A stretch of 64,000 nt of DNA from positions 372,001 to 436,000 of the forward strand of contig NZ_CP011834.1 in assembly GCF_001412575.1 (NCBI RefSeq), given 5' to 3'. The translations under genes and the position numbers were made by a program. The stretch comes from Limnohabitans sp. 103DPR2. Lineage in GTDB: Bacteria > Pseudomonadota > Gammaproteobacteria > Burkholderiales > Burkholderiaceae_C. Position 1 is the first letter of the stretch, and each line of letters starts with the position of its first letter. Shown piece by piece: positions 28,036 to 37,716 of the stretch. The notes under the pieces were generated by a model. It did not search any database and had not been told where the DNA came from. It saw only the letters and a program-made list of their open reading frames with translations.

Positions 28036-29250
28036 ATGACAACGGGCAGCATGCGCTCTCTCTTCAAAGCCTCTCGTCGCGAGGTCTGTCGCGGCGTTGT
28101 ATGTTGGGCTGCAACACTTTTGCTGTGGGCGTTGCCTTCGCTCCATGTTCAAGCCCAATCTGCGCCAGAACCGCCAGAGGTTGCCGCGCGGGCCTACCTG
28201 TTGCTCGACGTCACGGCCAATCAAATTTTGGCTTCGCGTGAGTTGGACATGCCCGTTGAGCCGGCGTCCTTGACCAAACTCATGAGTGCTTATTTGGTGT
28301 TTGATGCGCTGAAGTCGAAAAAGATCGACCTGAAGCAAAGCCTGCCCGTCAGTGAGCGCGCATCGAAGATGCCTGGCTCACGCATGTTCATTGATCCCAA
28401 AATGAAGGTGCCTGTTGAAGATTTGATCAAAGGCATGGTGGTTCAGTCGGGCAACGATGCCACTGTGGCGTTGGCTGAAGGGGTGGGCGGTACGGTAGAG
28501 CGCTTTGTGCAGATGATGAACGATCAAGCCAAAGTACTCGGCATGAAAAATACCAGCTACAAAAACCCGGAGGGCCAGACAGAAGCCGGACAAACCACCA
28601 CGGCGCGCGATCTCGGCACCCTTGCCACGCGTTTGATGCGTGACTTCCCTGAATACATGGGCACCTATGCCATCAAAAAATACCGCTATCCCGGCACCCC
28701 GGCAGCCAATGACAGCAATCGTAACTTGTTGCTTTTCAAAGATCCGACAGTCGATGGCCTGAAAACGGGTCACACCGATGCGGCAGGTTATTGCTTGGTG
28801 GCCACCGCCAAGCGAGAGTTTCCCAATCTGGGGCCACGTCGTTTGATGGCCATTGTGCTGGGCGCCAACAGCGAAATTGCGCGCGCCAACGAAGCTCAAA
28901 AACTGTTGAACTGGGGTTACACCGCTTTTGATGCGGTCAAGTTGTTTGAACCGGGACAAGCCGTTGCCACACCGGCCATTTGGAAGGGCAAGGCTGCCAC
29001 GGTCAAATTGGGGCGCTCTGATGCGCTGGTGGTGGCGGTCCCCACGGGCACTGCATCCCAAATCAAAACTCAATTGGTCCGACCTGAGCCTTTGGTGGCG
29101 CCCGTCATCAGGGGGCAAGCGATCGGAAGTCTTCAAATTTACCGTGGTGAACAGCTTTGGGTCGACATGCCTTTGCAAGCTTTAGACACCGTTGAACAGG
29201 CTGGCGTGCTGGGCCGTGCTTGGGATGCTTTGCGTTTGTGGATCAAATGA
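28036..29250 (+). CDS. dacC: D-alanyl-D-alanine carboxypeptidase (PBP5/6 type)
   Basis: Periplasmic low-molecular-mass penicillin-binding protein that removes the terminal D-Ala of peptidoglycan stem peptides. From ATG 28036 (404 aa) there is a signal peptide ending near QAQSAPE, and the three active motifs: Ser78-x-x-Lys81, SGN at 138-140, and KTG at 243-245. A C-terminal PBP5_C domain and an amphipathic membrane-anchor helix (GVLGRAWDALRLWIK) follow. A second start at 28051 would shorten the signal peptide. dacA is an equally good symbol. It starts 1 nt after the hydrolase stop. Confidence 0.93.
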   Translation: MTTGSMRSLFKASRREVCRGVVCWAATLLLWALPSLHVQAQSAPEPPEVAARAYLLLDVTANQILASRELDMPVEPASLTKLMSAYLVFDALKSKKIDLKQSLPVSERASKMPGSRMFIDPKMKVPVEDLIKGMVVQSGNDATVALAEGVGGTVERFVQMMNDQAKVLGMKNTSYKNPEGQTEAGQTTTARDLGTLATRLMRDFPEYMGTYAIKKYRYPGTPAANDSNRNLLLFKDPTVDGLKTGHTDAAGYCLVATAKREFPNLGPRRLMAIVLGANSEIARANEAQKLLNWGYTAFDAVKLFEPGQAVATPAIWKGKAATVKLGRSDALVVAVPTGTASQIKTQLVRPEPLVAPVIRGQAIGSLQIYRGEQLWVDMPLQALDTVEQAGVLGRAWDALRLWIK

Positions 29251-29302
29251 GAAAAGTTGGTACTTGCAAACTTAACTGCTAATACTTGCCTGATAGAAAT
29301 TT

Positions 29303-29331
29303 TTGCGCAAGCCCTTTTCCAACGTTATACT
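29303..29331 (+). promoter_or_regulatory. Strong sigma-70 promoter of the str operon
   Basis: TTGCGC (29303-29308), a 17-nt spacer, then TATACT (29326-29331). This is close to consensus, and is placed 70 nt before rpsL. The start site is expected near 29338, at the foot of a strong hairpin. It agrees with the high output required of ribosomal genes. Confidence 0.85.
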
Positions 29332-29337
29332 AGAAGG

Positions 29338-29370
29338 CTTTTCCGCATTTGGGGCGGAGAAGATTTTTTT
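29338..29370 (+). terminator. Hairpin with U tract at the start of the rpsL transcript (dacC terminator or attenuator)
   Basis: CTTTTCCGC 29338-29346 pairs with GCGGAGAAG 29354-29362 (9 bp, one G-U) around a 7-nt loop, followed by A and seven U residues. It lies at the predicted start of the rpsL message, so it may end transcription coming from dacC and also affect rpsL transcripts early. Confidence 0.7.
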
Positions 29371-29402
29371 GTTCATTCCAAACGTTTAGGGACGTTTTTT
29401 AA

Positions 29403-29780
29403 ATGCCAACCATCAATCAATTGGTGCGTCAGGGGCGCGAGGTCGAAAAGACCAAGTCAAAAAGCCCTGCGATGCAAAACTCTCCGCAGCGCCGCGGTGT
29501 GTGCACCCGTGTGTACACCACGACGCCTAAAAAACCTAACTCCGCTCTGCGTAAAGTTGCCAAAGTGCGCTTGACCAACGGCTTCGAGGTGATCTCCTAC
29601 ATCGGTGGTGAAGGCCACAACTTGCAGGAACACTCCGTGGTGTTGGTACGTGGTGGTCGTGTGAAAGACTTGCCAGGTGTGCGTTATCACATTGTGCGCG
29701 GTTCACTCGACTTGCAAGGCGTGAAAGACCGCAAGCAATCGCGTTCTAAATATGGCGCTAAGCGCCCGAAGAAAGCTTAA
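29403..29780 (+). CDS. rpsL: 30S ribosomal protein S12
   Basis: 125 aa, complete, decoding-site protein of the small subunit. The loop [12 protein letters not shown] has Lys43 and the loop GGRVKDLPG has Lys88, the two positions where streptomycin resistance arises; both are wild type. First gene of the str operon. A Shine-Dalgarno AGGGA (29388-29392) sits in the loop of a weak AAACG/CGTTT hairpin. 154 nt separate it from rpsG, filled with hairpins. Upstream is dacC, not rpoC. Confidence 0.98.
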   Translation: MPTINQLVRQGREVEKTKSKSPAMQNSPQRRGVCTRVYTTTPKKPNSALRKVAKVRLTNGFEVISYIGGEGHNLQEHSVVLVRGGRVKDLPGVRYHIVRGSLDLQGVKDRKQSRSKYGAKRPKKA

Positions 29781-29837
29781 GTTAGCTTTCAAAAAAAGGT
29801 GTTGTTCAGGTTTTTAGACGAGCCCGTTCAACGAAGT

Positions 29838-29907
29838 GACTCCATGTTGGAGTCGAGTAAGTGCAAATTCAAGATGAATTTGCAGGGTGTCTGGATCGGA
29901 CGTCCAG
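29838..29907 (+). promoter_or_regulatory. Intercistronic hairpins between rpsL and rpsG (possible S7 autoregulatory site)
   Basis: Three stems follow each other: GACTCCA 29838-29844 with TGGAGTC 29848-29854; GCAAATTC 29863-29870 with GAATTTGC 29876-29883; CTGGA 29891-29895 with TCCAG 29903-29907. In E. coli S7 binds the rpsL-rpsG spacer and represses the operon. The location is the same here, but I cannot show S7-site sequence similarity by eye. Confidence 0.5.
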
Positions 29908-29934
29908 CCATCAACTGAAGCAAAGAGGTGAAAT

Positions 29935-30405
29935 ATGCCACGTCGTCGTGAAGTCCCTAAACGTGAAATCCTGCCGGATCCCAAGTTCGGTAATGTCGAA
30001 CTTTCCAAATTCATGAATGTGATCATGGAAGGCGGCAAAAAAGCGGTTGCCGAGCGCATCATTTATGGTGCCTTGGAAAACATGGAAAAGAAAACAGGCA
30101 AAGACCCTGTTGAACTTTTCTCAATCGCCATCAACAACGTCAAGCCCATGGTGGAAGTTAAATCCCGCCGCGTGGGTGGTGCCAACTACCAGGTGCCCGT
30201 CGAAGTTCGCCCTGTCCGTCGCTTGGCTTTGTCCATGCGTTGGATCAAAGAAGCGGCCCGTAAGCGTGGTGAAAAATCCATGGCTTTGCGCTTGGCCAAC
30301 GAGTTGCTCGAGGCCAATGAAGGTCGCGGCGGCGCGATGAAAAAGCGTGATGAAGTGCACCGCATGGCTGAAGCCAACAAGGCCTTCTCACACTTCCGCT
30401 TCTAA
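29935..30405 (+). CDS. rpsG: 30S ribosomal protein S7
   Basis: 156 aa, the standard short form. It nucleates assembly of the 30S head and contacts the E-site t[23 protein letters not shown] is the conserved start, and the [13 protein letters not shown] segment is the beta-hairpin region. Preceded by AGAGGTG. In E. coli S7 is the repressor of the str operon. A 115-nt spacer with two hairpins follows before fusA. Confidence 0.98.
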   Translation: MPRRREVPKREILPDPKFGNVELSKFMNVIMEGGKKAVAERIIYGALENMEKKTGKDPVELFSIAINNVKPMVEVKSRRVGGANYQVPVEVRPVRRLALSMRWIKEAARKRGEKSMALRLANELLEANEGRGGAMKKRDEVHRMAEANKAFSHFRF

Positions 30406-30420
30406 ATCCCGGAGGTTGTC

Positions 30421-30499
30421 GCGCAGCCTCGTGCTGCGCTGCCAACCGACCGCAAAGCCCTGTAGAGACCCTGCAGGGCATTTGCATTTTTTGTTTTAA
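30421..30499 (+). promoter_or_regulatory. Two hairpins between rpsG and fusA
   Basis: GCGCAG 30421-30426 pairs with CTGCGC 30434-30439. GCCCTGTAG 30457-30465 pairs with CTGCAGGGC 30471-30479 (9 bp, one G-U), and T-rich DNA follows from 30481. The second stem resembles a partial terminator that could lower fusA-tuf transcription or stabilise the upstream message. Confidence 0.45.
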
Positions 30500-30520
30500 C
30501 TGAATTCCAAGAGGTTGATC

Positions 30521-32623
30521 ATGGCTCGCAATACTCCCATCGAGCGCTATCGCAACATCGGTATTTCCGCTCACATTGACGCGGGTAAAACCACCACCAC
30601 CGAGCGCATTCTTTATTACACCGGTGTGAACCACAAAATTGGTGAAGTGCATGATGGCGCCGCCACCATGGACTGGATGGAACAAGAGCAAGAGCGTGGT
30701 ATCACGATCACTTCTGCTGCCACCACCTGCTTCTGGCGCGGTATGGACGGTTCATTCCCCGACCACCGCATCAACATCATTGACACCCCTGGCCACGTTG
30801 ACTTCACCATTGAAGTTGAGCGTTCCATGCGCGTGCTCGACGGTGCTTGCATGGTTTACTGTGCTGTGGGCGGCGTGCAGCCCCAGTCTGAAACTGTGTG
30901 GCGTCAAGCTAACAAGTACAAAGTGCCTCGTTTGGCCTTCGTGAACAAGATGGACCGTACCGGTGCCAACTTCTTCAAAGTGGTCGACCAAATGAAGACG
31001 CGCTTGAAGGCCAACCCCGTGCCAATCGTCATCCCCATCGGCGCTGAAGAAAACTTCACCGGTGTGGTCGACCTTCGCAAAATGAAGGCCATCATTTGGG
31101 ACGAAGCCTCTCAAGGCATGAAGTTCACCTTTGAAGAAATTCCTGCGAACTTGGTCGAATTGGCCAAAGAGTGGCGCGAGAAGATGGTCGAAGCTGCTGC
31201 TGAGGCCTCTGAAGAGTTCATGAACAAGTACCTCGAAGAAGGTGACTTGACTGAAGAAGAAATCACAGCTGGTTTGCGCATTCGCACCATCAATGGCGAA
31301 ATTCAACCCATGTTGTGCGGCACCGCCTTCAAGAACAAAGGCGTGCAGCGCATGCTGGACGCCGTGTTGGAATTGATGCCTTCTCCTCTCGACGTGAAAG
31401 CCATCAAAGGTTTTGACGAAGACGAGAAAGAAGTGACACGCAAGGCCGACGACGAAGAGAAGTTCTCTGCATTGGCATTCAAATTGATGACCGACCCCTT
31501 CGTGGGCCAGCTCACTTTCGTGCGTGTTTACTCTGGCGTTCTGAAAAAGGGCGACACCGTGTACAACTCTGTGCGCGGCAAGAAAGAGCGTATCGGTCGT
31601 ATCGTGCAAATGCACGCCAACAACCGTGAAGAGGTTGACGAAATTCGCGCCGGCGACATCGCTGCTTGCGTGGGTTTGAAAGACGTCACCACTGGCGAAA
31701 CTTTGTGCGATCCCAACTCCATCATCACTTTGGAGCGCATGGTGTTCCCCGACTCCGTGATTCGTCAGGCTGTCGAACCCAAGTCCAAAGCTGACCAAGA
31801 AAAGATGGGCATGGCTTTGTCACGTTTGGCCGCAGAAGATCCATCTTTCCGCGTGCAAACCGACGAAGAATCTGGCCAGACCATCATTGGTGGTCAGGGC
31901 GAGTTGCACCTCGAAATTATTGTTGACCGCATGAAGCGCGAATTTGGCGTGGAAGCCAACGTCGGCAAGCCCCAGGTGGCTTACCGTGAAACCATTCGCA
32001 AGTCTGTTGAAGAAGCCGAAGGCAAATTCGTTCGTCAATCAGGCGGTAAAGGTCAATACGGTCACGTGGTTCTGAAAATTGAACCTCAAGAAGCTGGCAA
32101 GGGCTTTGAGTTTGTGGACGCCATCAAGGGCGGTGTGGTTCCTCGCGAATACATCCCTGCCGTTGAAAAAGGCATTCAAGAAGCTCTGGGCCAAGGCGTG
32201 TTGGCGGGCTACCCCGTTGTGGACGTGAAGGTGACATTGCACTTCGGTTCATACCACGACGTTGACTCCAATGAATTGGCGTTCAAAATGGCCGCGATCT
32301 TTGGTTTCAAAGAAGGTTGCCGTAAAGCCAATCCCGTCATTTTGGAACCCATGATGGCGGTTGAAGTTGAAACACCTGAAGACTACGCTGGTAACGTGAT
32401 GGGCGACTTGTCCTCACGCCGCGGCATGGTTCAAGGCATGGACGACATGGTCGGCGGTGGCAAAGCCATTAAAGCTGAAGTACCACTGTCTGAAATGTTC
32501 GGCTACTCCACCACATTGCGCTCGATGTCACAAGGCCGCGCCACGTACACGATGGAATTCAAGCACTACGCTGAAGCTCCCCGTAACGTTGCAGAGGCGA
32601 TTGTTGCTTCAAGGGCAAAATAA
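30521..32623 (+). CDS. fusA: Elongation factor G
   Basis: Translocation GTPase of 700 aa, from ATG 30521 rather than TTG/ATC 30515 upstream. G1 is AHIDAGKTT at residues 17-25, G3 is DTPGHVDF and G4 NKMD; domains II-V follow, with the domain IV tip [15 protein letters not shown]. All are as expected. AAGAGG lies 8 nt upstream. The stop TAA is followed directly by the tandem structured repeats that precede tuf. Confidence 0.98.
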   Translation: MARNTPIERYRNIGISAHIDAGKTTTTERILYYTGVNHKIGEVHDGAATMDWMEQEQERGITITSAATTCFWRGMDGSFPDHRINIIDTPGHVDFTIEVERSMRVLDGACMVYCAVGGVQPQSETVWRQANKYKVPRLAFVNKMDRTGANFFKVVDQMKTRLKANPVPIVIPIGAEENFTGVVDLRKMKAIIWDEASQGMKFTFEEIPANLVELAKEWREKMVEAAAEASEEFMNKYLEEGDLTEEEITAGLRIRTINGEIQPMLCGTAFKNKGVQRMLDAVLELMPSPLDVKAIKGFDEDEKEVTRKADDEEKFSALAFKLMTDPFVGQLTFVRVYSGVLKKGDTVYNSVRGKKERIGRIVQMHANNREEVDEIRAGDIAACVGLKDVTTGETLCDPNSIITLERMVFPDSVIRQAVEPKSKADQEKMGMALSRLAAEDPSFRVQTDEESGQTIIGGQGELHLEIIVDRMKREFGVEANVGKPQVAYRETIRKSVEEAEGKFVRQSGGKGQYGHVVLKIEPQEAGKGFEFVDAIKGGVVPREYIPAVEKGIQEALGQGVLAGYPVVDVKVTLHFGSYHDVDSNELAFKMAAIFGFKEGCRKANPVILEPMMAVEVETPEDYAGNVMGDLSSRRGMVQGMDDMVGGGKAIKAEVPLSEMFGYSTTLRSMSQGRATYTMEFKHYAEAPRNVAEAIVASRAK

Positions 32624-32626
32624 TTA

Positions 32627-32725
32627 GTTTGCGGGACTGATCAAGCTGCGAAGCAGTTTGCTCTGTCCTCAACCGTATAAATGTTTGCGGGACTGATCAA
32701 AATGCAAAGCGTTTTGCTCTGTCCC
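32627..32725 (+). repeat. Two copies of a 43-nt structured repeat between fusA and tuf
   Basis: Copies at 32627-32669 and 32683-32725 (56-nt period) share GTTTGCGGGACTGATCAA at the start and TTTGCTCTGTCC near the end. Each folds into an outer GGGAC/GTCC(C) stem and an inner stem: AAGCTGC with GCAGTTT in copy 1, AAAATGC with GCGTTTT in copy 2. The differing bases compensate, so the stem and not its sequence is kept. Copy 2 is followed by TTTTTT at 32733-32738. Could be REP-like elements or a regulatory leader of tuf. Confidence 0.75.
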
Positions 32726-32842
32726 CAGCTAATTTTTTAACCTGTCTGCGATCCAGTGCCACGCTGTGCCCGTGCGGTGTGAACAAGCAATTGGATGCAA
32801 ACATAAAACCACAACACGGGCTTTGTTCTTTGGAGAATTGAA

Positions 32843-34033
32843 ATGGCAAAAGAGAAATTTGAGCGGACAAAACCGCACGTGAACGTTGGCACCATTGGTC
32901 ACGTTGACCACGGCAAAACAACATTGACAGCTGCGATCACCACCGTGTTGGCAGCCAAGTTCGGCGGCGCTGCTAAAGCGTACGACCAAATTGATGCAGC
33001 CCCTGAAGAGAAGGCTCGCGGTATTACGATTAACACAGCGCACGTTGAGTACGAGACAGAAAACCGTCACTACGCACACGTTGACTGCCCAGGCCACGCT
33101 GACTATGTGAAGAACATGATTACAGGTGCTGCTCAGATGGACGGCGCTATTTTGGTCTGCTCTGCTGCTGACGGCCCCATGCCCCAGACACGTGAGCACA
33201 TCCTGCTTGCTCGCCAAGTGGGCGTGCCTTACATCATCGTTTTCTTGAACAAGTGCGACATGGTGGACGACGCCGAGTTGCTCGAGTTGGTGGAAATGGA
33301 AGTTCGCGAGTTGTTGTCCAAGTACGACTTCCCAGGCGACGACACACCGATCATTCAAGGCTCAGCCAAGCTGGCTTTGGAAGGCGACAAGGGTCCTTTG
33401 GGCGAAGAAGCCATCATGAAGTTGGCAGCCGCTTTGGACTCTTACATCCCTACGCCTGACCGCGCAGTGGACGGCTCTTTCTTGATGCCAGTGGAAGACG
33501 TGTTCTCCATCTCTGGTCGCGGCACTGTGGTGACAGGCCGTATCGAGCGCGGCATCATCAAGGTTGGTGAAGAGATCGAGATCGTTGGTATTGCTGACAC
33601 GCAAAAAACCACTTGTACAGGCGTTGAGATGTTCCGCAAGTTGCTGGACCAAGGTCAAGCGGGTGACAACGTGGGTATTTTGCTCCGCGGTACAAAGCGC
33701 GAAGACGTGCAGCGCGGCCAAGTGCTGTGCAAGCCCGGTTCTATCAAGCCCCACACACACTTCACAGGCGAGATCTATGTCTTGTCTAAAGACGAAGGTG
33801 GCCGTCACACGCCCTTCTTCAACAACTACCGTCCTCAGTTCTACTTCCGTACGACTGACGTGACAGGCGCGATCGAATTGCCAGAAGGCAAAGAGATGGT
33901 GATGCCTGGTGACAACGTGTCGATCACTGTGAAGTTGATCAACCCGATCGCCATGGAAGAAGGTCTGCGTTTTGCGATCCGCGAAGGCGGCCGCACTGTG
34001 GGCGCTGGCGTTGTTGCCAAAATCATCGCTTAA
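32843..34033 (+). CDS. tuf: Elongation factor Tu
   Basis: 396 aa GTPase that brings aminoacyl-tRNA to the ribosome. G1 GHVDHGKT at 19-26, G3 [15 protein letters not shown], and G4 NKCD are intact, and domains II-III follow. A ribosome site GGAG lies 11-8 nt before ATG 32843. The 219-nt gap before it holds the paired structured repeats. Many betaproteobacteria have a second tuf copy near rpoBC or tRNA-Trp; whether that copy exists here lies outside the window. Confidence 0.98.
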   Translation: MAKEKFERTKPHVNVGTIGHVDHGKTTLTAAITTVLAAKFGGAAKAYDQIDAAPEEKARGITINTAHVEYETENRHYAHVDCPGHADYVKNMITGAAQMDGAILVCSAADGPMPQTREHILLARQVGVPYIIVFLNKCDMVDDAELLELVEMEVRELLSKYDFPGDDTPIIQGSAKLALEGDKGPLGEEAIMKLAAALDSYIPTPDRAVDGSFLMPVEDVFSISGRGTVVTGRIERGIIKVGEEIEIVGIADTQKTTCTGVEMFRKLLDQGQAGDNVGILLRGTKREDVQRGQVLCKPGSIKPHTHFTGEIYVLSKDEGGRHTPFFNNYRPQFYFRTTDVTGAIELPEGKEMVMPGDNVSITVKLINPIAMEEGLRFAIREGGRTVGAGVVAKIIA

Positions 34034-34062
34034 TTCATTAAGCCTAAGTTTGGAGCACACGC

Positions 34063-34377
34063 ATGTCAGCTAAACAAAAAATCCGCATTCGCCTCAAAGC
34101 GTTTGACTACAAATTGATCGACCAGTCTGCTGCTGAGATCGTAGACACTGCCAAGCGCACCGGCGCGATTGTCAAGGGCCCCGTGCCATTGCCAACACGC
34201 ATGAAGCGTTTTGACATTCTGCGTTCACCACACGTCAACAAGACCAGCCGTGACCAGTTCGAAATCCGTACGCACCAGCGTCTGATGGACATCGTTGACC
34301 CTACAGATAAAACTGTGGACGCATTGATGAAGTTGGACCTGCCAGCTGGCGTGGACGTCGAAATCAAATTGCAATAA
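34063..34377 (+). CDS. rpsJ: 30S ribosomal protein S10
   Basis: 104 aa; also known as the transcription elongation factor NusE. The conserved segments [14 protein letters not shown] and [20 protein letters not shown] are seen. It starts 29 nt after tuf, and GGAG precedes ATG. Unusually for the S10 operon of E. coli, where rpsJ is directly followed by rplC, here 274 nt with a new promoter come next. Confidence 0.98.
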   Translation: MSAKQKIRIRLKAFDYKLIDQSAAEIVDTAKRTGAIVKGPVPLPTRMKRFDILRSPHVNKTSRDQFEIRTHQRLMDIVDPTDKTVDALMKLDLPAGVDVEIKLQ

Positions 34378-34496
34378 TTAGTTTTAATTACTGCAATTGA
34401 CAAGACAGTTGAGGCGTTGCCAGCCCGGAAAACCAGGTGAGCAACGTCCTCTTCGGGGTCTGAAAAAGCCCCAAAAAGACTTGAATTTGAAAACGC

Positions 34497-34526
34497 TTGC
34501 CATCTTGCATGGCACGCGGCTATAAT
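34497..34526 (+). promoter_or_regulatory. Sigma-70 promoter for rplC and the rest of the S10 operon
   Basis: TTGCCA (34497-34502), an 18-nt spacer, and a perfect TATAAT (34521-34526) stand 125 nt before rplC. It makes rplC-rpsQ transcription independent of the str operon. Confidence 0.8.
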
Positions 34527-34532
34527 TCGAGG

Positions 34533-34651
34533 CTCAGCCCATTTTGGGTTGAGATTTACATTAACCTTCTTTCATATCAAGCCTAGAGTTTTCTAGGTCA
34601 AACCCAGGGGCCAATTGAAGTCGCTGGGGTGGAAGTTTTGGAGAAAAAAAC
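34533..34651 (+). promoter_or_regulatory. rplC leader with hairpins (possible L4-type control)
   Basis: The leader has CCTAGA 34582-34587 pairing with TCTAGG 34592-34597 around GTTT, and an ACCCAG/CTGGGGT stem from about 34602 to 34630 that ends near the Shine-Dalgarno GGAG at 34641. In E. coli L4 controls the S10 leader, which lies before rpsJ; here the comparable leader would lie between rpsJ and rplC. Ligand protein not proven. Confidence 0.45.
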
Positions 34652-35314
34652 ATGAGTCTTAGCAACTCCTTAGGGTTGCTGGGCCGCAAGGTGGGCATGA
34701 TGCGTCTGTTCACTGATGATGGGGACGCAGTGCCTGTCACAGTGGTAGATGTTTCAAACAACCGCGTGACCCAGGTGAAAACCCAAGAGAACGATGGCTA
34801 CGTTGCCCTTCAGGTAACGTTCGGCTCACGCAAAGCATCGCGCGTGACCAAGCCAATTGCTGGCCACCTTGCGAAAGCAGGCGTTGAAGCCGGTGAAATC
34901 ATTCAAGAATTCAAAGTGACTGCTGATACAGCAGCTCAGTACGCCGCTGGCGCTGCTGTGCCTGCAACAGTGTTTGCTGTGGGCCAAAAAGTGGACGTGC
35001 AAGGCACATCCATTGGTAAAGGCTTCGCGGGCACCATCAAGCGTCACAACTTCAAGTCGCAGCGCGCGTCGCACGGTAACAGCCGTTCGCACAACGTGCC
35101 CGGCTCCATTTCTATGGCGCAAGACCCAGGTCGCGTGTTCCCAGGTAAGCGCATGTCAGGTCACCTCGGTGATGTCACATGCACAACCCAGAACCTCGAC
35201 GTCGTGCGCGTAGATGAAGTCCGTGGCTTGCTCCTGATCAAAGGTGCAATCCCTGGTTCCAAAGGCGGCTTCGTGACTGTGCGTCCCGCTATCAAAGCTA
35301 AAGGAGCGAACTGA
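34652..35314 (+). CDS. rplC: 50S ribosomal protein L3
   Basis: 220 aa. It binds 23S rRNA near the peptidyl-transferase centre. Start [19 protein letters not shown] and the central extension [20 protein letters not shown] with GQDP-like [18 protein letters not shown] are conserved; the methylated Gln of E. coli is represented in the SMAQDPGRV stretch. First gene behind its own promoter. Stop and start of rplD overlap by 1 nt (TGATG). Confidence 0.98.
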   Translation: MSLSNSLGLLGRKVGMMRLFTDDGDAVPVTVVDVSNNRVTQVKTQENDGYVALQVTFGSRKASRVTKPIAGHLAKAGVEAGEIIQEFKVTADTAAQYAAGAAVPATVFAVGQKVDVQGTSIGKGFAGTIKRHNFKSQRASHGNSRSHNVPGSISMAQDPGRVFPGKRMSGHLGDVTCTTQNLDVVRVDEVRGLLLIKGAIPGSKGGFVTVRPAIKAKGAN

Positions 35315-35934
35315 TGCAGCTCGAACTCCTGAACGACCAAGGTCAAGCCGCTTCTAAATTCGAAGCGCCAGAAACCGTGTTCGGTCGTGAATACAACGAA
35401 GACCTGATTCACCAGATCGTGGTGGCTTATCAAGCCAATGCCCGTCAAGGCACCCGCGCTCAAAAAGACCGTGAACAAGTTCACCACTCAACCAAGAAGC
35501 CCTTTAAACAAAAAGGTACTGGCCGTGCACGTGCTGGCATGACTTCTTCGCCTTTGTGGCGCGGCGGTGGTCGTATTTTCCCGAACATGCCCGACGAGAA
35601 CTTCACACAGAAGATCAACAAGAAGATGTACCGCGCTGGTATGGCTTCGATCTTCTCTCAGTTGGCTCGCGAAGGCCGCTTGGCTGTGGTGGACTCCCTC
35701 AAGGTTGAGTCTCCCAAAACCAAGCAGTTGGCTGCCAAATTGAAAGCCATGAACCTCGACTCCGTCTTGGTCATTGCCGACGAAGTTGATGAAAACCTGT
35801 ACTTGGCTTCTCGCAATCTGGTCAATGTCCTGATTGTTGAGCCCCGTTACGCCGACCCCGTGTCTTTGGTGCACTTCAAGAAAGTGCTCGTGACCAAAGG
35901 CGCTGTCGACAAACTCAAGGAGATGTTCGCATGA
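35314..35934 (+). CDS. rplD: 50S ribosomal protein L4
   Basis: 206 aa. Its extended loop, [18 protein letters not shown], lines the peptide exit tunnel. In E. coli L4 also represses the S10 operon by transcription attenuation and at translation, so it is the likely ligand for the leader upstream of rplC. It overlaps rplC by 1 nt and rplW by 4 nt (ATGA). Confidence 0.98.
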   Translation: MQLELLNDQGQAASKFEAPETVFGREYNEDLIHQIVVAYQANARQGTRAQKDREQVHHSTKKPFKQKGTGRARAGMTSSPLWRGGGRIFPNMPDENFTQKINKKMYRAGMASIFSQLAREGRLAVVDSLKVESPKTKQLAAKLKAMNLDSVLVIADEVDENLYLASRNLVNVLIVEPRYADPVSLVHFKKVLVTKGAVDKLKEMFA

Positions 35935-36245
35935 GCACACAAAAGTTTGACGAAGGTCGTCTGATGGCTGTGTTGGTTGCCCCCATCGTGTCCGAGAAGG
36001 CCACCATGGTTGCAGAAAAATCAAACGCTGTCACATTCAAAGTGCTGCAGGACGCTACCAAGCCTGAAATTAAAGCTGCTGTGCAGTTGATGTTCAAGGT
36101 GGAAGTTAAGGGCGTGTCTGTGGTGAACACCAAAGGCAAGACCAAGCGTTTTGGCAAGACTGTGGGCCGTCGCGACAACGTTCGCAAGGCTTATGTCACC
36201 TTGATGCCAGGTCAAGAGCTGAACCTCTCAGGGGAGGCCGCTTAA
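35931..36245 (+). CDS. rplW: 50S ribosomal protein L23
   Basis: 104 aa. Docking site at the tunnel exit for trigger factor and SRP. The [18 protein letters not shown] core and the basic loop [21 protein letters not shown] are conserved. It starts inside the end of rplD by a 4-nt ATGA overlap, and rplB starts 2 nt after its stop. Confidence 0.97.
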   Translation: MSTQKFDEGRLMAVLVAPIVSEKATMVAEKSNAVTFKVLQDATKPEIKAAVQLMFKVEVKGVSVVNTKGKTKRFGKTVGRRDNVRKAYVTLMPGQELNLSGEAA

Positions 36246-36247
36246 TC

Positions 36248-37072
36248 ATGGCAGTCATTAAACTCAAACCAACCTCACCAGGCCAACGTGGCGTGGTGAA
36301 GGTGACTCGCGATCACCTGTACAAAGGCGAGGCCTATGCGCCTTTGCTAGAAGCACAGCATCAAAAATCGGGTCGCAACAACAACGGTCACATCACAACC
36401 CGTCACAAGGGTGGTGGTCACAAACATCACTACCGTGTTGTTGACTTCAAACGTAACAAAGATGCAATTCCAGCCAAAGTGGAACGCATTGAGTACGATC
36501 CAAACCGTACAGCGCACATTGCGTTGGTCTGCTATGCAGACGGTGAGCGTCGTTACATCATTGCACCTCGTGGTTTGGAAGTTGGCGCAACATTGTTGTC
36601 CGGTTCGGAAGCCCCGATTCGTGCAGGCAATACATTGCCCATCCGCAACATTCCAGTGGGTTCAACCATTCACTGCATCGAATTGAAACCAGGTGCCGGC
36701 GCTCAAATCGCTCGCTCTGCTGGTACTTCTGCCACATTGTTGGCCCGCGAAGGCATCTACGCTCAAGTGCGTATGCGTTCCGGTGAAGTTCGCAAGATTC
36801 ACATCGATTGCCGTGCAACGATTGGTGAAGTCGCCAACGAAGAACACAGCTTGCGCCAGTTGGGCAAAGCCGGTGTGAAGCGTTGGATGGGTATTCGTCC
36901 TACCGTCCGCGGTGTGGCAATGAACCCTGTTGACCACCCACACGGTGGTGGCGAAGGTCGTACCGGTGAAGGCCGTCATGCAGTTGACCCATGGGGTAAC
37001 CTGACTAAGGGCTACCGTACCCGTAACAACAAGCGCACGCAGGTCATGATCGTGTCGCGTCGCAAGAAGTAA
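36248..37072 (+). CDS. rplB: 50S ribosomal protein L2
   Basis: 274 aa. Required for subunit association and peptidyl transfer. [20 protein letters not shown] near the start and the C-terminal [17 protein letters not shown], with the essential histidine, are intact. Highly expressed codon usage as in its neighbours. rpsS follows after 10 nt. Confidence 0.98.
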   Translation: MAVIKLKPTSPGQRGVVKVTRDHLYKGEAYAPLLEAQHQKSGRNNNGHITTRHKGGGHKHHYRVVDFKRNKDAIPAKVERIEYDPNRTAHIALVCYADGERRYIIAPRGLEVGATLLSGSEAPIRAGNTLPIRNIPVGSTIHCIELKPGAGAQIARSAGTSATLLAREGIYAQVRMRSGEVRKIHIDCRATIGEVANEEHSLRQLGKAGVKRWMGIRPTVRGVAMNPVDHPHGGGEGRTGEGRHAVDPWGNLTKGYRTRNNKRTQVMIVSRRKK

Positions 37073-37082
37073 AGGGTAGCCA

Positions 37083-37361
37083 ATGACTCGCTCACTTAAA
37101 AAAGGTCCATTTGTTGACCATCACCTCGTTGCCAAGGTTGAAAAAGCCGTTGCAACGAAAGACAAGAAGCCCATCAAAACATGGTCACGTCGTTCTATGG
37201 TCTTGCCCGATTTCATCGGTTTGACCATTGCTGTGCACAACGGCAAACAACACGTGCCTGTTTATGTGACTGACCAAATGGTTGGCCACAAGCTGGGTGA
37301 ATTCGCTTTGACCCGGACATTCAAGGGTCATCCAGCGGACAAAAAAGTCCAGAAGAAATAA
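37083..37361 (+). CDS. rpsS: 30S ribosomal protein S19
   Basis: 92 aa. Head protein of the 30S subunit, forming bridge contacts with S13. [21 protein letters not shown] and the [23 protein letters not shown] block are conserved. Spaced 10 nt after rplB and 9 nt before rplV. Confidence 0.98.
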   Translation: MTRSLKKGPFVDHHLVAKVEKAVATKDKKPIKTWSRRSMVLPDFIGLTIAVHNGKQHVPVYVTDQMVGHKLGEFALTRTFKGHPADKKVQKK

Positions 37362-37370
37362 GGAAAGACC

Positions 37371-37700
37371 ATGGAAACACGTGCAGTCCTCAGGGGCGTC
37401 CGTTTGTCGGTCGATAAAGGCCGCCTGGTCGCCGATTTGATTCGCGGCAAAAAAGTGGATCAAGCTTTGAACATCCTCACATTCACGCAGAAAAAAGCTG
37501 CTGGTATCGTGAAGAAGGTTTTGGAGTCCGCTATCGCCAACGCTGAACACAACGACGGTGCTGATATCGACGAGTTGAAGGTGAAAACCATCTACGTCGA
37601 ACAAGGCGCCACACTCAAGCGTTTCACCGCCCGCGCCAAAGGCCGTGGCAACCGTATCAGCAAGCCCACATGCCACGTGTATGTGACGGTTGGCAACTGA
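37371..37700 (+). CDS. rplV: 50S ribosomal protein L22
   Basis: 109 aa. Its beta-hairpin reaches into the exit tunnel; the tip region [18 protein letters not shown] is intact without the macrolide-resistance deletion known from E. coli. GGAAAG precedes ATG 37371. rpsC follows after 16 nt. Confidence 0.98.
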   Translation: METRAVLRGVRLSVDKGRLVADLIRGKKVDQALNILTFTQKKAAGIVKKVLESAIANAEHNDGADIDELKVKTIYVEQGATLKRFTARAKGRGNRISKPTCHVYVTVGN

Positions 37701-37716
37701 AAGGCCTAGGAAGAAT

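Noticed and set aside
30752..31798. Long open frame on the minus strand inside fusA (over 1 kb)
   Set aside because: Antisense shadow of a highly expressed gene with strong codon bias; the translated product is His/Val/Phe-rich and resembles no family.
32627..32725. Insertion sequence remnant between fusA and tuf
   Set aside because: No transposase fragment, no target duplication, and the two copies are direct, structured and only 43 nt long.
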